Made by a program: the position numbers and the translations under genes. The notes under the pieces are model-generated. The model did not search any database. It was given only the letters and a program-made list of their open reading frames with translations, and had not been told where the DNA came from. Positions 39,368 to 50,250 of a DNA stretch of 64,000 nt are shown piece by piece. The stretch comes from an uncultured Gammaproteobacteria bacterium (GTDB taxonomy: Bacteria > Pseudomonadota > Gammaproteobacteria > PS1 > Pseudothioglobaceae), in NCBI GenBank assembly GCA_902512305.1, contig CABXIU010000002.1, positions 1 through 64,000 on the forward strand, written 5' to 3'. Every line of letters begins with the position of its first letter. Positions within the stretch are counted from its first letter, which is position 1.

Positions 39368-40968
39368 AGAACTTTTTTCGATTTGTAAACATATTAAGAA
39401 CACTAATTAAATACAGACTGGATTACCTAATACTATCCACTTCTTTTCTGAAAAGTCTTAAACCTTTAGTTTACTTAACCCCATGGCATTACTTTCCCAG
39501 CAAAAAACTCTCTAGAGGGGAACGAGTTCGACTTGCGCTTGAGGAGCTAGGGCCAATATTTATTAAATTTGGACAAACGCTATCAACACGAAGAGATCTT
39601 TTACCTGACGATATTGGAGCTGAGCTGGCGACGCTACAAGACAAATGCCCGCCTTTTCCTGCAACCGAATCAAAGTCAATCATTGAAAAAGCGCTTGGCG
39701 ATAAGACACCAAACCTTTTCTCTTCTTTTGATGAGACTCCGCTCGCTTCCGCCTCCATTGCCCAGGTTCATACAGCAGTAACCCAAAACGGCGAGGAAAT
39801 CATCATTAAAGTAGTTCGTCCTGGAATTGAAAAACAGATCAAAAGAGATATTCGACTTCTATACACTTTAGCGAGGCTCGCTGAAAAACATCAGGATGGA
39901 AAAAGGCTCAGGCCAATAGAGGCTGTGGCTGAATTTGAGGGTATTATTTTCAACGAACTCAACATGATGGTCGAAGCTGCCAATGCATCTCTTTTGGGAA
40001 AAAACTTTAATGACTCAAACCTGCTGTATGTTCCAAAAGTTCATTGGGACCTTTGCCGCTCTAATATATTGGTAACTGAGAGAATCTATGGCACACCGGT
40101 TAGCGATATTGAAGCACTACAGAAAAAAAATGTAGACTTTAAATCTCTAGCAGAAAACGGAGTAATCATATTTTTTACACAGGTCTTTGACCATAATTTT
40201 TTTCATGCAGATATGCACCCAGGGAACATTTTTGTTGGAGAAAACAATCAATATACTGGGGTTGATTTTGGAATCATGGGAACACTGACTGAAGCTGATC
40301 AATATTATTTGGCTCAAAATTTCTTGGCGTTTTTTAATCAAGACTATAAAAAAGTATCCCAAGTCCATCTTGAATCTGGATGGATACCTGAAGGAACAAA
40401 CGTCATGGAATTTGAAAATGCGATAAGAAGCGTTTGTGAACCAATATTTGAAAAACCCTTAAGTGAAATTTCTTTTGGCCAGGTTTTGCTAAGCCTCTTA
40501 AAAGAAGCCAAACGCTTTGATATGGAGGTTCAGCCACAACTGCTTTTGCTCTATAAAACACTCCTTAATATTGAAGGTCTAGGGCGCTCGCTATATCCAG
40601 AGCTTGATCTTTGGGCTACAGCTAAACCTTATTTGGAAAAGCTGGCTAAAGAAAAATATAGCTTTAAAAATACCCTTAACAAAATCTCTGATGAGCTGCC
40701 TAAGCTTATCTCTGAATTGCCAGAGATACCAATGCTGGTAATTAACGCTCTCAAGCAAATTGAAAGTGGGGCTTTAAGGACCGAAAACTCAAAAAAACAA
40801 ACAGAGGCAATTATCTCTCAACTCCGTGAGAACGCTTCTAAACAGAGAGCAATTTTTTTTGCAATAGCATTTTTATTGACGGCAGGATTTCTAGCTACTC
40901 AATTAATCTGGGTTTTAGCTATAGTCAGCTCTATCCTAAGCTATGTTTTTTGGCTAAAGTCCAGATAG
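39364..40968 (+). CDS. ubiB: Probable protein kinase-like UbiB
   Basis: This 534-residue atypical kinase/ATPase of the ABC1/ADCK family is needed for ubiquinone synthesis. The KxGQ motif is at 68-71 (KFGQTLSTRRDLLPDD). Other segments are the Ala-rich loop SASIAQVH, EFNELNMMVEA-like ExD region and the VDFGIMG metal-binding motif. Two C-terminal hydrophobic helices anchor it to the membrane. Confidence 0.96.
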   Translation: MKNFFRFVNILRTLIKYRLDYLILSTSFLKSLKPLVYLTPWHYFPSKKLSRGERVRLALEELGPIFIKFGQTLSTRRDLLPDDIGAELATLQDKCPPFPATESKSIIEKALGDKTPNLFSSFDETPLASASIAQVHTAVTQNGEEIIIKVVRPGIEKQIKRDIRLLYTLARLAEKHQDGKRLRPIEAVAEFEGIIFNELNMMVEAANASLLGKNFNDSNLLYVPKVHWDLCRSNILVTERIYGTPVSDIEALQKKNVDFKSLAENGVIIFFTQVFDHNFFHADMHPGNIFVGENNQYTGVDFGIMGTLTEADQYYLAQNFLAFFNQDYKKVSQVHLESGWIPEGTNVMEFENAIRSVCEPIFEKPLSEISFGQVLLSLLKEAKRFDMEVQPQLLLLYKTLLNIEGLGRSLYPELDLWATAKPYLEKLAKEKYSFKNTLNKISDELPKLISELPEIPMLVINALKQIESGALRTENSKKQTEAIISQLRENASKQRAIFFAIAFLLTAGFLATQLIWVLAIVSSILSYVFWLKSR

Positions 40969-40999
40969 AGAAATTTGGCTATTTAAAAAGAATTTCGGG

Positions 41000-41072
41000 T
41001 AAAATACTTCTCCAGCCTATCTGGTCGCAAGATAGGCAGGTTAAGTTGCACCGCTTAATGCGGTGTTTTTTC
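41000..41072 (+). promoter_or_regulatory. rplY leader: promoter, hairpin and intrinsic terminator (candidate attenuator)
   Basis: A TAAAAT -10 (41000-41005) predicts a start near 41012. The transcript would open with a hairpin: GCCTATCT (41015-41022) pairs with AGATAGGC (41030-41037), with CC/GG extending past an A-A mismatch. A terminator follows: CACCGC (41049-41054), loop TTAAT, GCGGTG (41060-41065) and six Ts. TTAAG at 41041-41045 could instead pair with CTTAA at 41054-41058 and disrupt it. The rplY ribosome binding site (GGAG, 41080) lies only 8 bp beyond. It may also end ubiB transcription. Confidence 0.6.
41049..41072 (+). terminator. Intrinsic terminator between ubiB and rplY
   Basis: A 6-bp GC-rich stem, a 5-base loop and six Ts form a textbook rho-independent terminator. 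It sits just upstream of the rplY ribosome binding site. Confidence 0.8.
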
Positions 41073-41091
41073 ATTTATTGGAGAACTCAAA

Positions 41092-41796
<705 letters not shown>

Positions 41797-41844
41797 AGTA
41801 TCGTCATTCTTGTTGGCTCAACAAGCGTAAAATGAAGCGTTGTA

Positions 41845-42411
41845 ATGATTAAGCTAATTGTTGGACTGGGGAACCCCGGAAAAGATTATCAGGAACATCG
41901 TCACAATGCAGGCTTTTGGTTTGTTGAGTCATTGGCTTCTATAAATGGCTCTAAGTTTACTAGTCAATCCAAATTTTTTGGTGCGGCTTCGAGTATCAGT
42001 CTTAATACTAATAAAATTTTTCTTCTTAAGCCTCAAACTTTTATGAATAGTTCTGGCGGCTCTGTCAAAAGTTTTTTAAATTACTATGATGTCTCACCAG
42101 AAGAGATCTTGGTTGTTCATGATGAGCTCGATCTACCTGTTGGAACTGTCAGAATAAAGCTTGGCGGGAGTCATGGGGGTCATAATGGCCTAAGGGACAT
42201 CATAAAAGCACTTGGATCAAATAACTTCTATCGTCTTCGAATTGGTATAGACCATCCTGGATCGAAACATGATGTTGTCGATTATGTTCTAAAAGCTCCA
42301 AGCAAATCAGAGCTAAAGTCAATAGAGGAGAGCTTGTCAAGCGCAATAGAAATAACTGACCTGTTAGTCACTGGAAACTTTGAAGATGCCATGAAGGCTC
42401 TTCATACGTAG
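41845..42411 (+). CDS. pth: Peptidyl-tRNA hydrolase
   Basis: This 188-residue enzyme recycles peptidyl-tRNA released by stalled ribosomes. Asn10 and catalytic His20 are in the NPGKDYQEHRHNAGF region; GGSHGGHNGLRDI is the second signature. A CTTGTTG/CAACAAG hairpin (41809-41825) without a T-run lies in the spacer after rplY. Confidence 0.97.
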   Translation: MIKLIVGLGNPGKDYQEHRHNAGFWFVESLASINGSKFTSQSKFFGAASSISLNTNKIFLLKPQTFMNSSGGSVKSFLNYYDVSPEEILVVHDELDLPVGTVRIKLGGSHGGHNGLRDIIKALGSNNFYRLRIGIDHPGSKHDVVDYVLKAPSKSELKSIEESLSSAIEITDLLVTGNFEDAMKALHT

Positions 42412-42426
42412 CATTGGAGAAAGATA

Positions 42427-43518
42427 ATGGGATTTAAGTGCGGCATTGTAGGGCTTCCAAATGTTGGCAAGTCAACACTCTTTAATGCTCTGACCAAAGC
42501 TGGAATTGACTCAGAAAACTATCCTTTTTGCACAATAGAGCCTAATATTGGAATTGTTCCAGTAAATGACTCTCGACTGCAAAACCTTGCAAATATAGCG
42601 AACCCTGAAAAAATACTTCCAACCACTATGGAGTTTGTTGACATCGCGGGATTAGTAGAAGGGGCCTCAAAAGGAGAGGGCCTTGGGAATCAGTTTCTCT
42701 CAAATATTAGGGAAACAGATGCCATACTTCATGTTGTGCGATGTTTTGAAAATGATGATATTATCCATGTTTCAGGAAAAGTTAGTCCACTAGACGATGT
42801 TGAAATCATCAATACTGAACTTGCTTTAGCCGATCTTTCTAGCGCTGAAAAAGCCTATCAAAAGGCTATTAAAAATTCAAAGGCAGGACAAAAAGAGGGC
42901 CTGCCTCTAAAAAATTTACTTGAAAAGATTCTTCCAGTTTTGGAGGAGGGAATGGCTGTTAGATCTTTAGAGCTTAATGAAGACGAAAACAAACTAATCA
43001 AAAGCTTACAGCTACTGACATCAAAGCCTGTGCTTTATGTCGCTAATGTAAATGAAGACGGGTTTGAGAATAACCCGCACCTTACAAACTTAACAAGCTT
43101 TGCTGGTGCGGAGAAAAGTCAAGTGATCTCTGTTTGTGCAGATATTGAGGCTGAAATTGCCGAACTTGAAGAGGAAGACAAACAAGGCTTTTTAGACGAA
43201 ATGGGGCAAACTGAGTCCGGCTTAGACCGACTCATCAAGGCGGGGTATCGATTGCTTGGACTTCAAACTTATTTCACTGCAGGTCCCAAAGAAGTTAGAG
43301 CCTGGACGATTAATATTGGAGACTCGGCGCCGATTGCCGCAGGTAAAATACACGGAGACTTTGAAAAAGGCTTTATTCGCGCAGAAACAATCTCATATAA
43401 CGACTATGTTGAATTCGCAGGGGAAAAAGGAGCCAAAGATGCTGGAAAGTTGCGCTCCGAAGGAAAAGATTACGTTGTTAAAGATGGAGATGTTGTTCAC
43501 TTTTTGTTTAATGTTTAA
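42427..43518 (+). CDS. ychF: Redox-regulated ATPase YchF
   Basis: This 363-residue Obg-like P-loop protein has G1 motif GLPNVGKST (9-17), [16 protein letters not shown] and the C-terminal TGS domain ending [11 protein letters not shown]. It binds ATP in preference to GTP and associates with ribosomes. The pth-ychF order is widely conserved. Confidence 0.97.
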   Translation: MGFKCGIVGLPNVGKSTLFNALTKAGIDSENYPFCTIEPNIGIVPVNDSRLQNLANIANPEKILPTTMEFVDIAGLVEGASKGEGLGNQFLSNIRETDAILHVVRCFENDDIIHVSGKVSPLDDVEIINTELALADLSSAEKAYQKAIKNSKAGQKEGLPLKNLLEKILPVLEEGMAVRSLELNEDENKLIKSLQLLTSKPVLYVANVNEDGFENNPHLTNLTSFAGAEKSQVISVCADIEAEIAELEEEDKQGFLDEMGQTESGLDRLIKAGYRLLGLQTYFTAGPKEVRAWTINIGDSAPIAAGKIHGDFEKGFIRAETISYNDYVEFAGEKGAKDAGKLRSEGKDYVVKDGDVVHFLFNV

Positions 43519-43530
43519 GTTTTAATCCTA

Positions 43531-45057
43531 ATGCAAAATACAAAACTGCTTTTAATTCTAGATGGATGGGGCTACTCAAGTGATACGTCAAACAATGCGA
43601 TTGCCCTTGCCAATACGCCAAATTGGGATTGTTTTTTAGAGAATTATCCTAATACACTTATTGGCACTTCTGGAGAGAGTGTAGGGCTTCCAGATGGACA
43701 AATGGGCAATTCTGAAGTTGGTCATTTAACAATCGGGTCAGGCAGAATTATCGAGCAGGACTTTACTAGAATAGATAATGACATTAAGTCTGGTGAATTT
43801 TTTAGCAACGCCGTACTTTGTCAAGCTCTATCTGTAGCAAGTCAAAAAGATAAGGCTGTCCACATTCTTGGTTTATTGTCAGATGGCGGTGTTCACTCAC
43901 ATCAAGATCATATTTTTGCATTACTTCAACTAGCCAAACAAAGAAAATGTGGGAAGGTTTATATTCATGTTTTTACTGACGGACGAGACACATCTCCAAA
44001 CAGTGCCTTAAATTATGTTGCTGAATTAGAAGCAAAAATTTTAGAATTGGGTGTCGGTAAAATCGTCTCAATCGTTGGACGCTTTTATGCAATGGATCGT
44101 GATTATCGCTGGGAGAGGATTTCAAAGGCATACGAACTGATTGCACAAGGCAAAGCTGAGCACAGTTCAAACAGCGCCAAAGAGGCAATTCAAAAGTCAT
44201 ATGCTTTGGGTGAAAACGATGAATTTATCGCACCAACTACTGTGGGATCACCAGTCAAAGTAAATCAAGACGACCTTATCATCTTTATGAATTATCGTGC
44301 TGACAGGGCCAGACAAATAACGCTGGCGCTTACTTCGCCTAAATTTGATGAATTTACTCGAGATCGTTTTTCTCCATGTAATTTTGTTTGCCTGACAGAA
44401 TATAAAAAGGACTTCAACCTTGAATGTGCCTATCCACCAATTTCAGTCAAAAACACTCTTGGCGACTGCATCTCAGACCTTGGCTTTAGTCAGCTTAGAA
44501 TAGCGGAAACTGAAAAGTATGCCCATGTTACTTTTTTCTTTAATGGCGGTGTCGAGGACATCCTTCCTGGAGAAGACAGAAAACTAATTCAGTCTCCCCA
44601 TGTAAAGACATACGACCTTAAGCCTGAGATGAGCGCTTATGAACTGACTGACAAACTCGTTTCTGAAATCAGAAATCAGAAATATAAGCTCATTATCTGT
44701 AATTTTGCAAATACAGACATGGTTGGACACACTGGCAATCTTGAGGCAGCCATTAAGGCCGTAGAGGCCGTGGATAAATGTCTTGGCAAAATATACCTTG
44801 TTACGAAAGAGACCGAAACAGAGATTTTAATTACGTCTGATCATGGCAATGTAGAACAAATGCTAAACTCAAAAACCCAGAAAAACCATACTGCGCACAC
44901 CACCAACCCGGTCCCACTAATTTATATTGGCACCAAGAAAAATTCCCTATTAAGCCCACATATTGGTACACTTGCAGACCTAGCTCCAACTCTTTTATCT
45001 CTCATGGATATCGAACAGCCAAAGGAGATGACTGGCCAGAACCTTTTAATTGATTAA
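43531..45057 (+). CDS. gpmI: 2,3-bisphosphoglycerate-independent phosphoglycerate mutase
   Basis: This 508-residue Mn-dependent glycolytic mutase has phosphoserine Ser61 in [11 protein letters not shown] and the [16 protein letters not shown] and [10 protein letters not shown] motifs. Complete. It begins 12 bp after ychF with no clear ribosome binding site. Confidence 0.97.
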   Translation: MQNTKLLLILDGWGYSSDTSNNAIALANTPNWDCFLENYPNTLIGTSGESVGLPDGQMGNSEVGHLTIGSGRIIEQDFTRIDNDIKSGEFFSNAVLCQALSVASQKDKAVHILGLLSDGGVHSHQDHIFALLQLAKQRKCGKVYIHVFTDGRDTSPNSALNYVAELEAKILELGVGKIVSIVGRFYAMDRDYRWERISKAYELIAQGKAEHSSNSAKEAIQKSYALGENDEFIAPTTVGSPVKVNQDDLIIFMNYRADRARQITLALTSPKFDEFTRDRFSPCNFVCLTEYKKDFNLECAYPPISVKNTLGDCISDLGFSQLRIAETEKYAHVTFFFNGGVEDILPGEDRKLIQSPHVKTYDLKPEMSAYELTDKLVSEIRNQKYKLIICNFANTDMVGHTGNLEAAIKAVEAVDKCLGKIYLVTKETETEILITSDHGNVEQMLNSKTQKNHTAHTTNPVPLIYIGTKKNSLLSPHIGTLADLAPTLLSLMDIEQPKEMTGQNLLID

Positions 45058-45068
45058 CGGAGACAATC

Positions 45069-45743
45069 ATGAAACAAGATAATTTTATTGCCCCCTCAAT
45101 ACTCTCTGCAGACTTTGCAAAACTAGGCGAGGAGGTTGATAATGTTTTGGCTGCTGGAGCTGATGTGGTGCATTTTGATGTAATGGATAATCATTATGTA
45201 CCAAACTTAACAATCGGCCCTTTGGTTTGTGAAGCTCTCAGAAACCATGGCGTAACCGCTCCAATTGATGTTCACCTTATGGTCAAGCCAGTGGACAGAA
45301 TTATTCCTGACTTTGCTAGTGCTGGTGCATCTTATATCACCTTCCATCCCGAAGCATCGGAGCATATAGACCGTACAATTAGCCTTATTAAGGAAAGCGG
45401 CTGTAAAGCTGGGCTCGTTTTTAACCCTGCAACACCGCTTCATCACCTTGATCATGTTATTGACCAGCTAGACATGGTTTTACTAATGTCAGTTAACCCG
45501 GGATTTGGAGGGCAGTCGTTTATCCCACAGACATTGAAAAAACTAAGCACCGTCAGAAATCTAATTGACTCAAAGAGCCTGCAAACAAGACTTGAGATTG
45601 ATGGAGGAGTAAAAATTGACAACATCCAAGAAATCGCCTCTGCTGGCGCCGACACTTTTGTAGCTGGGTCTGCTATTTTTAATACTGAAGACTATAAAGA
45701 CACAATAGATAAAATGCGCTCTGAGCTAGCGCAAGCAAAATAA
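45069..45743 (+). CDS. rpe: Ribulose-phosphate 3-epimerase
   Basis: This 224-residue TIM-barrel epimerase has metal-binding [16 protein letters not shown] and the [10 protein letters not shown] and EIDGG signatures. It serves the pentose phosphate or Calvin cycle. GGAG ribosome binding site. The 112-bp gap to metY that follows shows no clear promoter or terminator. Confidence 0.97.
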   Translation: MKQDNFIAPSILSADFAKLGEEVDNVLAAGADVVHFDVMDNHYVPNLTIGPLVCEALRNHGVTAPIDVHLMVKPVDRIIPDFASAGASYITFHPEASEHIDRTISLIKESGCKAGLVFNPATPLHHLDHVIDQLDMVLLMSVNPGFGGQSFIPQTLKKLSTVRNLIDSKSLQTRLEIDGGVKIDNIQEIASAGADTFVAGSAIFNTEDYKDTIDKMRSELAQAK

Positions 45744-45855
45744 CAAATCAGAGAAATAGAGTGTGAAATTTTAGGACATAAGTCAGAACAATTTCAAAAC
45801 AACTCTGTAATTAGTTATGAGAAAATGTTAGTTTTGTTTTCTACACATAAAACTT

Positions 45856-47157
45856 ATGGGAAAGTCTTCTTTTTTTGGCCCTGAAACAATTTCACTTCAC
45901 ACTGGCTATCAACCAGATCCGTCTTTTGGAAGTAGGGCTGTTCCTGTCTATCAAACAACTTCGTATGTTTTTGAAACTGTAGACGATGCTGCTGCGCTAT
46001 TTAATATAGAGAAAGGTGGACATATTTATAGCCGAATAACCAATCCAACGGTTGCTGTTTTAGAGCAGCGAATTGCTGCACTAGAAGGTGGAGTAGGCGC
46101 GATTTGTACAGCCTCAGGCATGAGCGCACTGTTTGTTACATTCATCAGCTTGTGTTCTGCTGGTGACCACATTGTAAGCGCCTCACAAATCTATGGCTCT
46201 ACTGGAACACTGCTTAAACACACCCTTAAAAGATTTAATATTGACTGCACCTTTGTCTCCATTAACGACGAGAAGGCGCTTAAAGCAGCGATACAGGAAA
46301 ACACAAAGCTTGTCTTTTGTGAGTCGATTGGCAACCCTGGGCTTGAAGTATCAGACCTACCCAAGATTTCAAAAATTGCTCATCAAAACAACCTTCCTCT
46401 AATTATTGATGCAACATTTGCGACTCCAGCACTATGCAAACCTTTTGAACATGGGGCTGATGTGGTTGTGCATTCTGTTACAAAATGGATGGGCGGGCAC
46501 GGAGTTGCTGTAGGAGGGGTCATAGTTGATGGTGGAGCCTTTGATTGGGGAGCCTCAAACAAACACCCTGTTCTCACAACTCCTTATGAGCCGTTTCATG
46601 GAATAAACTTTTGGGAGGAATTTGGACCCTCCGCACTTTCAATGAAAATTAGAGCTGAGTCGATGCGTGACTTGGGTCCAGCTATGAGCCCCCATAGTGC
46701 GTTTTTACTTCTTCAAGGCATTGAAACTCTAAGCCTTCGAATGAATCAACACGTAAAAAATACTCTTAAGCTTGCAAAATGGCTACTTGAACAATCTGCA
46801 GTTATGTGGGTCAACCACCCAGGCCTTCCAGAAAATCCAACCTATGAAATTGCAAAAGAACTCTTCCCTAATGGCGCTGGCTCAATGCTATGTTTTGGTG
46901 TTAAAGGAGAAAGAGAGGGTGGAGCAGTGTTTATCAACGCTGTAAAGTTATCATCAAATTTGGCCAATGTTGGCGACTCAAGAACCCTGGTATTACACCC
47001 TGCCAGCACAACTCACTCGCGCCTTGATGACGAGGCAATGAAGGCCTCGGGAACAAGCCCTGATCTAATTCGAGTTTCTGTTGGAATAGAGTCAATTAAT
47101 GACATCATTAATGACTTTAAAATCGGCCTTAAAGCAGTAGAAAAGGCGACCTCATAA
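45856..47157 (+). CDS. metY: O-acetylhomoserine sulfhydrylase / aminocarboxypropyltransferase
   Basis: This 433-residue PLP enzyme of the Cys/Met metabolism family has PLP lysine Lys210 in SVTKWMGGHG. The length (about 430) and the HPGL and LGDSRTL-type C-terminal regions favour MetY over MetB (about 385). It joins O-acetylhomoserine with sulfide, or with methanethiol to give methionine directly. Its stop overlaps the next gene's start (47157), tying it to the acyl-CoA cluster downstream. Confidence 0.9.
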   Translation: MGKSSFFGPETISLHTGYQPDPSFGSRAVPVYQTTSYVFETVDDAAALFNIEKGGHIYSRITNPTVAVLEQRIAALEGGVGAICTASGMSALFVTFISLCSAGDHIVSASQIYGSTGTLLKHTLKRFNIDCTFVSINDEKALKAAIQENTKLVFCESIGNPGLEVSDLPKISKIAHQNNLPLIIDATFATPALCKPFEHGADVVVHSVTKWMGGHGVAVGGVIVDGGAFDWGASNKHPVLTTPYEPFHGINFWEEFGPSALSMKIRAESMRDLGPAMSPHSAFLLLQGIETLSLRMNQHVKNTLKLAKWLLEQSAVMWVNHPGLPENPTYEIAKELFPNGAGSMLCFGVKGEREGGAVFINAVKLSSNLANVGDSRTLVLHPASTTHSRLDDEAMKASGTSPDLIRVSVGIESINDIINDFKIGLKAVEKATS

Positions 47158-47948
47158 TGAATATTGTTGTTGATGGAGTTAATATATTTGTTGCTACTGG
47201 AGGGTGTGTCTTTGACTCAAAAAAACCAACCGTAGTTTTCGTTCATGGTAGTGGGCTGGATCACCGATCGTGGGCGCTTCAAGCAAGATGGTTTGCCTTT
47301 CATGGCTATTCTGTTTTGGCGCCCGATTTGCCGGGACACAGCCTGTCTGAAGGCGAGCCTCTAAATTCTATTGAGAATATGGGCAAATGGCTTGTAAAAG
47401 CCATCAAGAGTGCTGGTGCGGAGTCAGTTCACCTTGTAGGACATTCTCAAGGCTTTCTTGTTGCCCTCGAGGCAGCAGCACTTTTAGGAGAGAAGCTAAA
47501 ATCTCTAACTGCAGTTGCTAGTGCGTCAGCTATTCCTGTCAATGAAAGCCTTGTTGAAACAGCTAAAAAAAATACCAGAGATGCTGCTGATATGCTTTTA
47601 AAATGGGGGTTTGGATCACAGTCTCATACTGGAAGTAGTGCTGTTCCTGGAATGCAGCCTATAGGAATTGGCCGACAAATTATGTCAATGAATCCTTTAG
47701 CCGAAGACCTTTTGGCTTGCAACAAATACAAAAATGGAACGCGTTGTGCAAAAACTATAAAAGCGCCCTCGAACGTTATCGTGGCATCCGAGGATAAAAA
47801 CACTCCCTATAAGTTTGGGCTGGAGCTTGCAGAATTGCTAGGAGCAGAAACAACAACTATTAGTGGTGCTGGGCATATGCTTCCGATAGAATCTCCAAAA
47901 AGCACTTTGGACGCTATTAAAACTTTTATTTTAAAAATAAATCAATGA
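47157..47948 (+). CDS. Alpha/beta hydrolase
   Basis: This 263-residue alpha/beta-fold enzyme has oxyanion HGSGLDH (30-36), nucleophile Ser97 in GHSQGF, an acid in ASEDKNTP and His in SGAGHMLPIESP. Full catalytic triad present. It overlaps metY by one base and the following 3-hydroxyacyl-CoA dehydrogenase gene by four. Substrate unknown; thioester or ester hydrolysis is possible. Confidence 0.8.
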   Translation: MNIVVDGVNIFVATGGCVFDSKKPTVVFVHGSGLDHRSWALQARWFAFHGYSVLAPDLPGHSLSEGEPLNSIENMGKWLVKAIKSAGAESVHLVGHSQGFLVALEAAALLGEKLKSLTAVASASAIPVNESLVETAKKNTRDAADMLLKWGFGSQSHTGSSAVPGMQPIGIGRQIMSMNPLAEDLLACNKYKNGTRCAKTIKAPSNVIVASEDKNTPYKFGLELAELLGAETTTISGAGHMLPIESPKSTLDAIKTFILKINQ

Positions 47949-50239
47949 ATAAAATTAAAAAGGTTGGCGTCATTGGCGCCGGAACTATGGGTGCTGGAAT
48001 TGCTGGCCAAGTGGCAAACGCAGGCGTAGAGGTTTGGCTGCTAGACCTTCCCTCTGAAGGTGAAAGCGTAAATAGCTTTGCTGAAAGAGGGCTCGAAAGA
48101 CTCAAAGATCCTGACATGCCAGGCATTATGAGCGAGGAAGCTGAACAACTTATAAATCTTGGAAACACGAGGGATCATTTTAATGAGCTAACAGATTGTG
48201 ACTGGATTGCTGAAGCCGTTGTAGAGAGACTTGATATCAAACAGGCGCTCTACAAAAAACTAAATGAAAGCTGCAAAGACTCTACCATAATTACCTCTAA
48301 TACCTCTACTATTCCAATTAGTCTTTTGACCGAAGGCATGCCACAAAGCTTTTGTGAGCGTTTTGCCATAACTCATTTTTTTAATCCGGTACGCTTTATG
48401 AGACTCTTAGAGCTTGTTCGAGGGAAAGAAACTAAACAGGAAGTGATGGATACGCTTGATGTGTTTTGTGAAACGATGCTCGGAAAAGGGGTTGTTCCTT
48501 GCTCAGACACTCCTGGTTTTCTTGCAAACAGAGTAGGTGTTTTTGCAATCCAGTGTGCCCTGCATAAGGCCTTTGATTACAAACTTTCCCCAACAGAAGC
48601 AGATGCTTTTTTTGGAAGACCGCTTGGCCTACCAAAAACTGGAGTGTTTGGGCTTTATGACTTAATTGGCATCGATCTGATGGCTGATGTGGCAAAAAGT
48701 CTCGAAAACATCTTGCCAGAAAATGACGCTTTTCATAAATTTGCTTCTCCAATAGGATTTGTCTCTAACATGATTGCCAATGGTCAAACCGGCAATAAAA
48801 ATGACCAGGGGTTTTATAAGCAAGTTGGTAATGATAAAAAGGTAATTGACTTGTCCAGCGGAAACTATGTTAATCATGAGCGATTAAAAACTCCACTACT
48901 AGATGAAGCCGAGAAAAGAGGGGTAGCTGCAATTATCAGCGATAAAAGCCCTTATGGTCTCTTCATCTGGGATGTGCTCTCTGAGACTTTGTGCTATGCT
49001 GCCTCCCTAGTCCCAGAAGTCACTGATGATCTGACACAAATTGATGATGCTATGAAGCTTGGCTATAACTGGGTTAAAGGGCCATTTGAACTAATTGACG
49101 AAATTGGTATCGAGTATTTTGTCAGCAGGCTTAAAAATAGTGGCAAAAATGTGCCTGACTTCCTTCTAAATAGCTCAAACAATAAATTTTATAACAACTC
49201 TAATTCAACCTTAAGCACCCTATCTGCCTCTGGTGAATTAAATCCAATTATCAGGCCAAAAGGTGTTCTTAGATTTTCTGAAGCACGACAAACCTTAGAG
49301 CCAATTAATTCAAACGAATCAGCCAGTTGGTTTGAATATGAAGGCGCGGCTATTGTGGAATTCCACTCGAAAGCAAACGCACTCGATAGTGAAAGCTTGG
49401 ACATGATTTCTGATGCTGTTACTACATCCGAAAAAAAAGGACTTAGGGGTGTAATAGTGCACAATGACTTTCAACATTTTTCTTGTGGAGTTAGCTTGTG
49501 GAGCGTGAGAAACTGCTTTGAAAAAAATGATTTCGATGGGCTTGACGCTTTTCTTTCCTACTTTCAAAACACAATGCTGCAAATGAGAGACTCAAAACTT
49601 CCTGTTATTGCTGCACCAGTTGGAATGTCTATCGGTGGTGGCTTTGAGGTTGTTCTGCATGCAGATCATGTTGTTAGTCATGCTAACTCTGTGATGGGTC
49701 TTGTTGAGTCTTTTGTTGGCGTTGTCCCTGCTGGCGGAGGCTGCAAAGAAATGCTTTATCGATGGACAGAGAAACTAAATGACTCCGAGAAAGGGGCTTG
49801 GAAATCATTTATGAACATAGGTCTGGGCAGAAAAGCTAACTCACCCCAAGAAGCTGATGCATTGACCATGAGAAGGTCTGGCGACGTTTTTCAGATGAAT
49901 CGAGATCGAATTTTAAACGTTGCCCTTTCGTCACTTGATGAAACAAAAAAAGCCGACCAAAGGAGCCCACTTGCTCTGTCGGGTGTTAAACACTTTCAAC
50001 AAATGCTAGAGTGGCTTGAGGTGAACCATAAGAAAGGTATGCTGACCCCACATGATGTGACTGTTGGAACTGAAATCGGACGAATAATGTCGGGTGGCGA
50101 CTGTTCGGCTGGAGCTGTTTTTTCCGAACAGGAAATATTAGATGCTGAGCGATCTTCTTTTGTCACACTTGCCCAAACTCAAGAAACTCAAGCAAGAATT
50201 GTGTCCATGCTAGATAATGGAATTACCCTTAGAAATTAA
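47945..50239 (+). CDS. 3-hydroxyacyl-CoA dehydrogenase / enoyl-CoA hydratase fusion
   Basis: This 764-residue bifunctional protein has the dehydrogenase first (GAGTMGAGIAG at 11-21, GDTPGFLANRVG-type segment) and a crotonase domain from about residue 455. Both hydratase glutamates are present (Glu568 in GGGFE, Glu588 in LVES), spaced 20 residues as in FadB. The domain order is the reverse of E. coli FadB. No thiolase gene accompanies it, so the cluster alone cannot complete beta-oxidation. Confidence 0.9.
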   Translation: MNKIKKVGVIGAGTMGAGIAGQVANAGVEVWLLDLPSEGESVNSFAERGLERLKDPDMPGIMSEEAEQLINLGNTRDHFNELTDCDWIAEAVVERLDIKQALYKKLNESCKDSTIITSNTSTIPISLLTEGMPQSFCERFAITHFFNPVRFMRLLELVRGKETKQEVMDTLDVFCETMLGKGVVPCSDTPGFLANRVGVFAIQCALHKAFDYKLSPTEADAFFGRPLGLPKTGVFGLYDLIGIDLMADVAKSLENILPENDAFHKFASPIGFVSNMIANGQTGNKNDQGFYKQVGNDKKVIDLSSGNYVNHERLKTPLLDEAEKRGVAAIISDKSPYGLFIWDVLSETLCYAASLVPEVTDDLTQIDDAMKLGYNWVKGPFELIDEIGIEYFVSRLKNSGKNVPDFLLNSSNNKFYNNSNSTLSTLSASGELNPIIRPKGVLRFSEARQTLEPINSNESASWFEYEGAAIVEFHSKANALDSESLDMISDAVTTSEKKGLRGVIVHNDFQHFSCGVSLWSVRNCFEKNDFDGLDAFLSYFQNTMLQMRDSKLPVIAAPVGMSIGGGFEVVLHADHVVSHANSVMGLVESFVGVVPAGGGCKEMLYRWTEKLNDSEKGAWKSFMNIGLGRKANSPQEADALTMRRSGDVFQMNRDRILNVALSSLDETKKADQRSPLALSGVKHFQQMLEWLEVNHKKGMLTPHDVTVGTEIGRIMSGGDCSAGAVFSEQEILDAERSSFVTLAQTQETQARIVSMLDNGITLRN

Positions 50240-50250
50240 CAGTTAAGACT

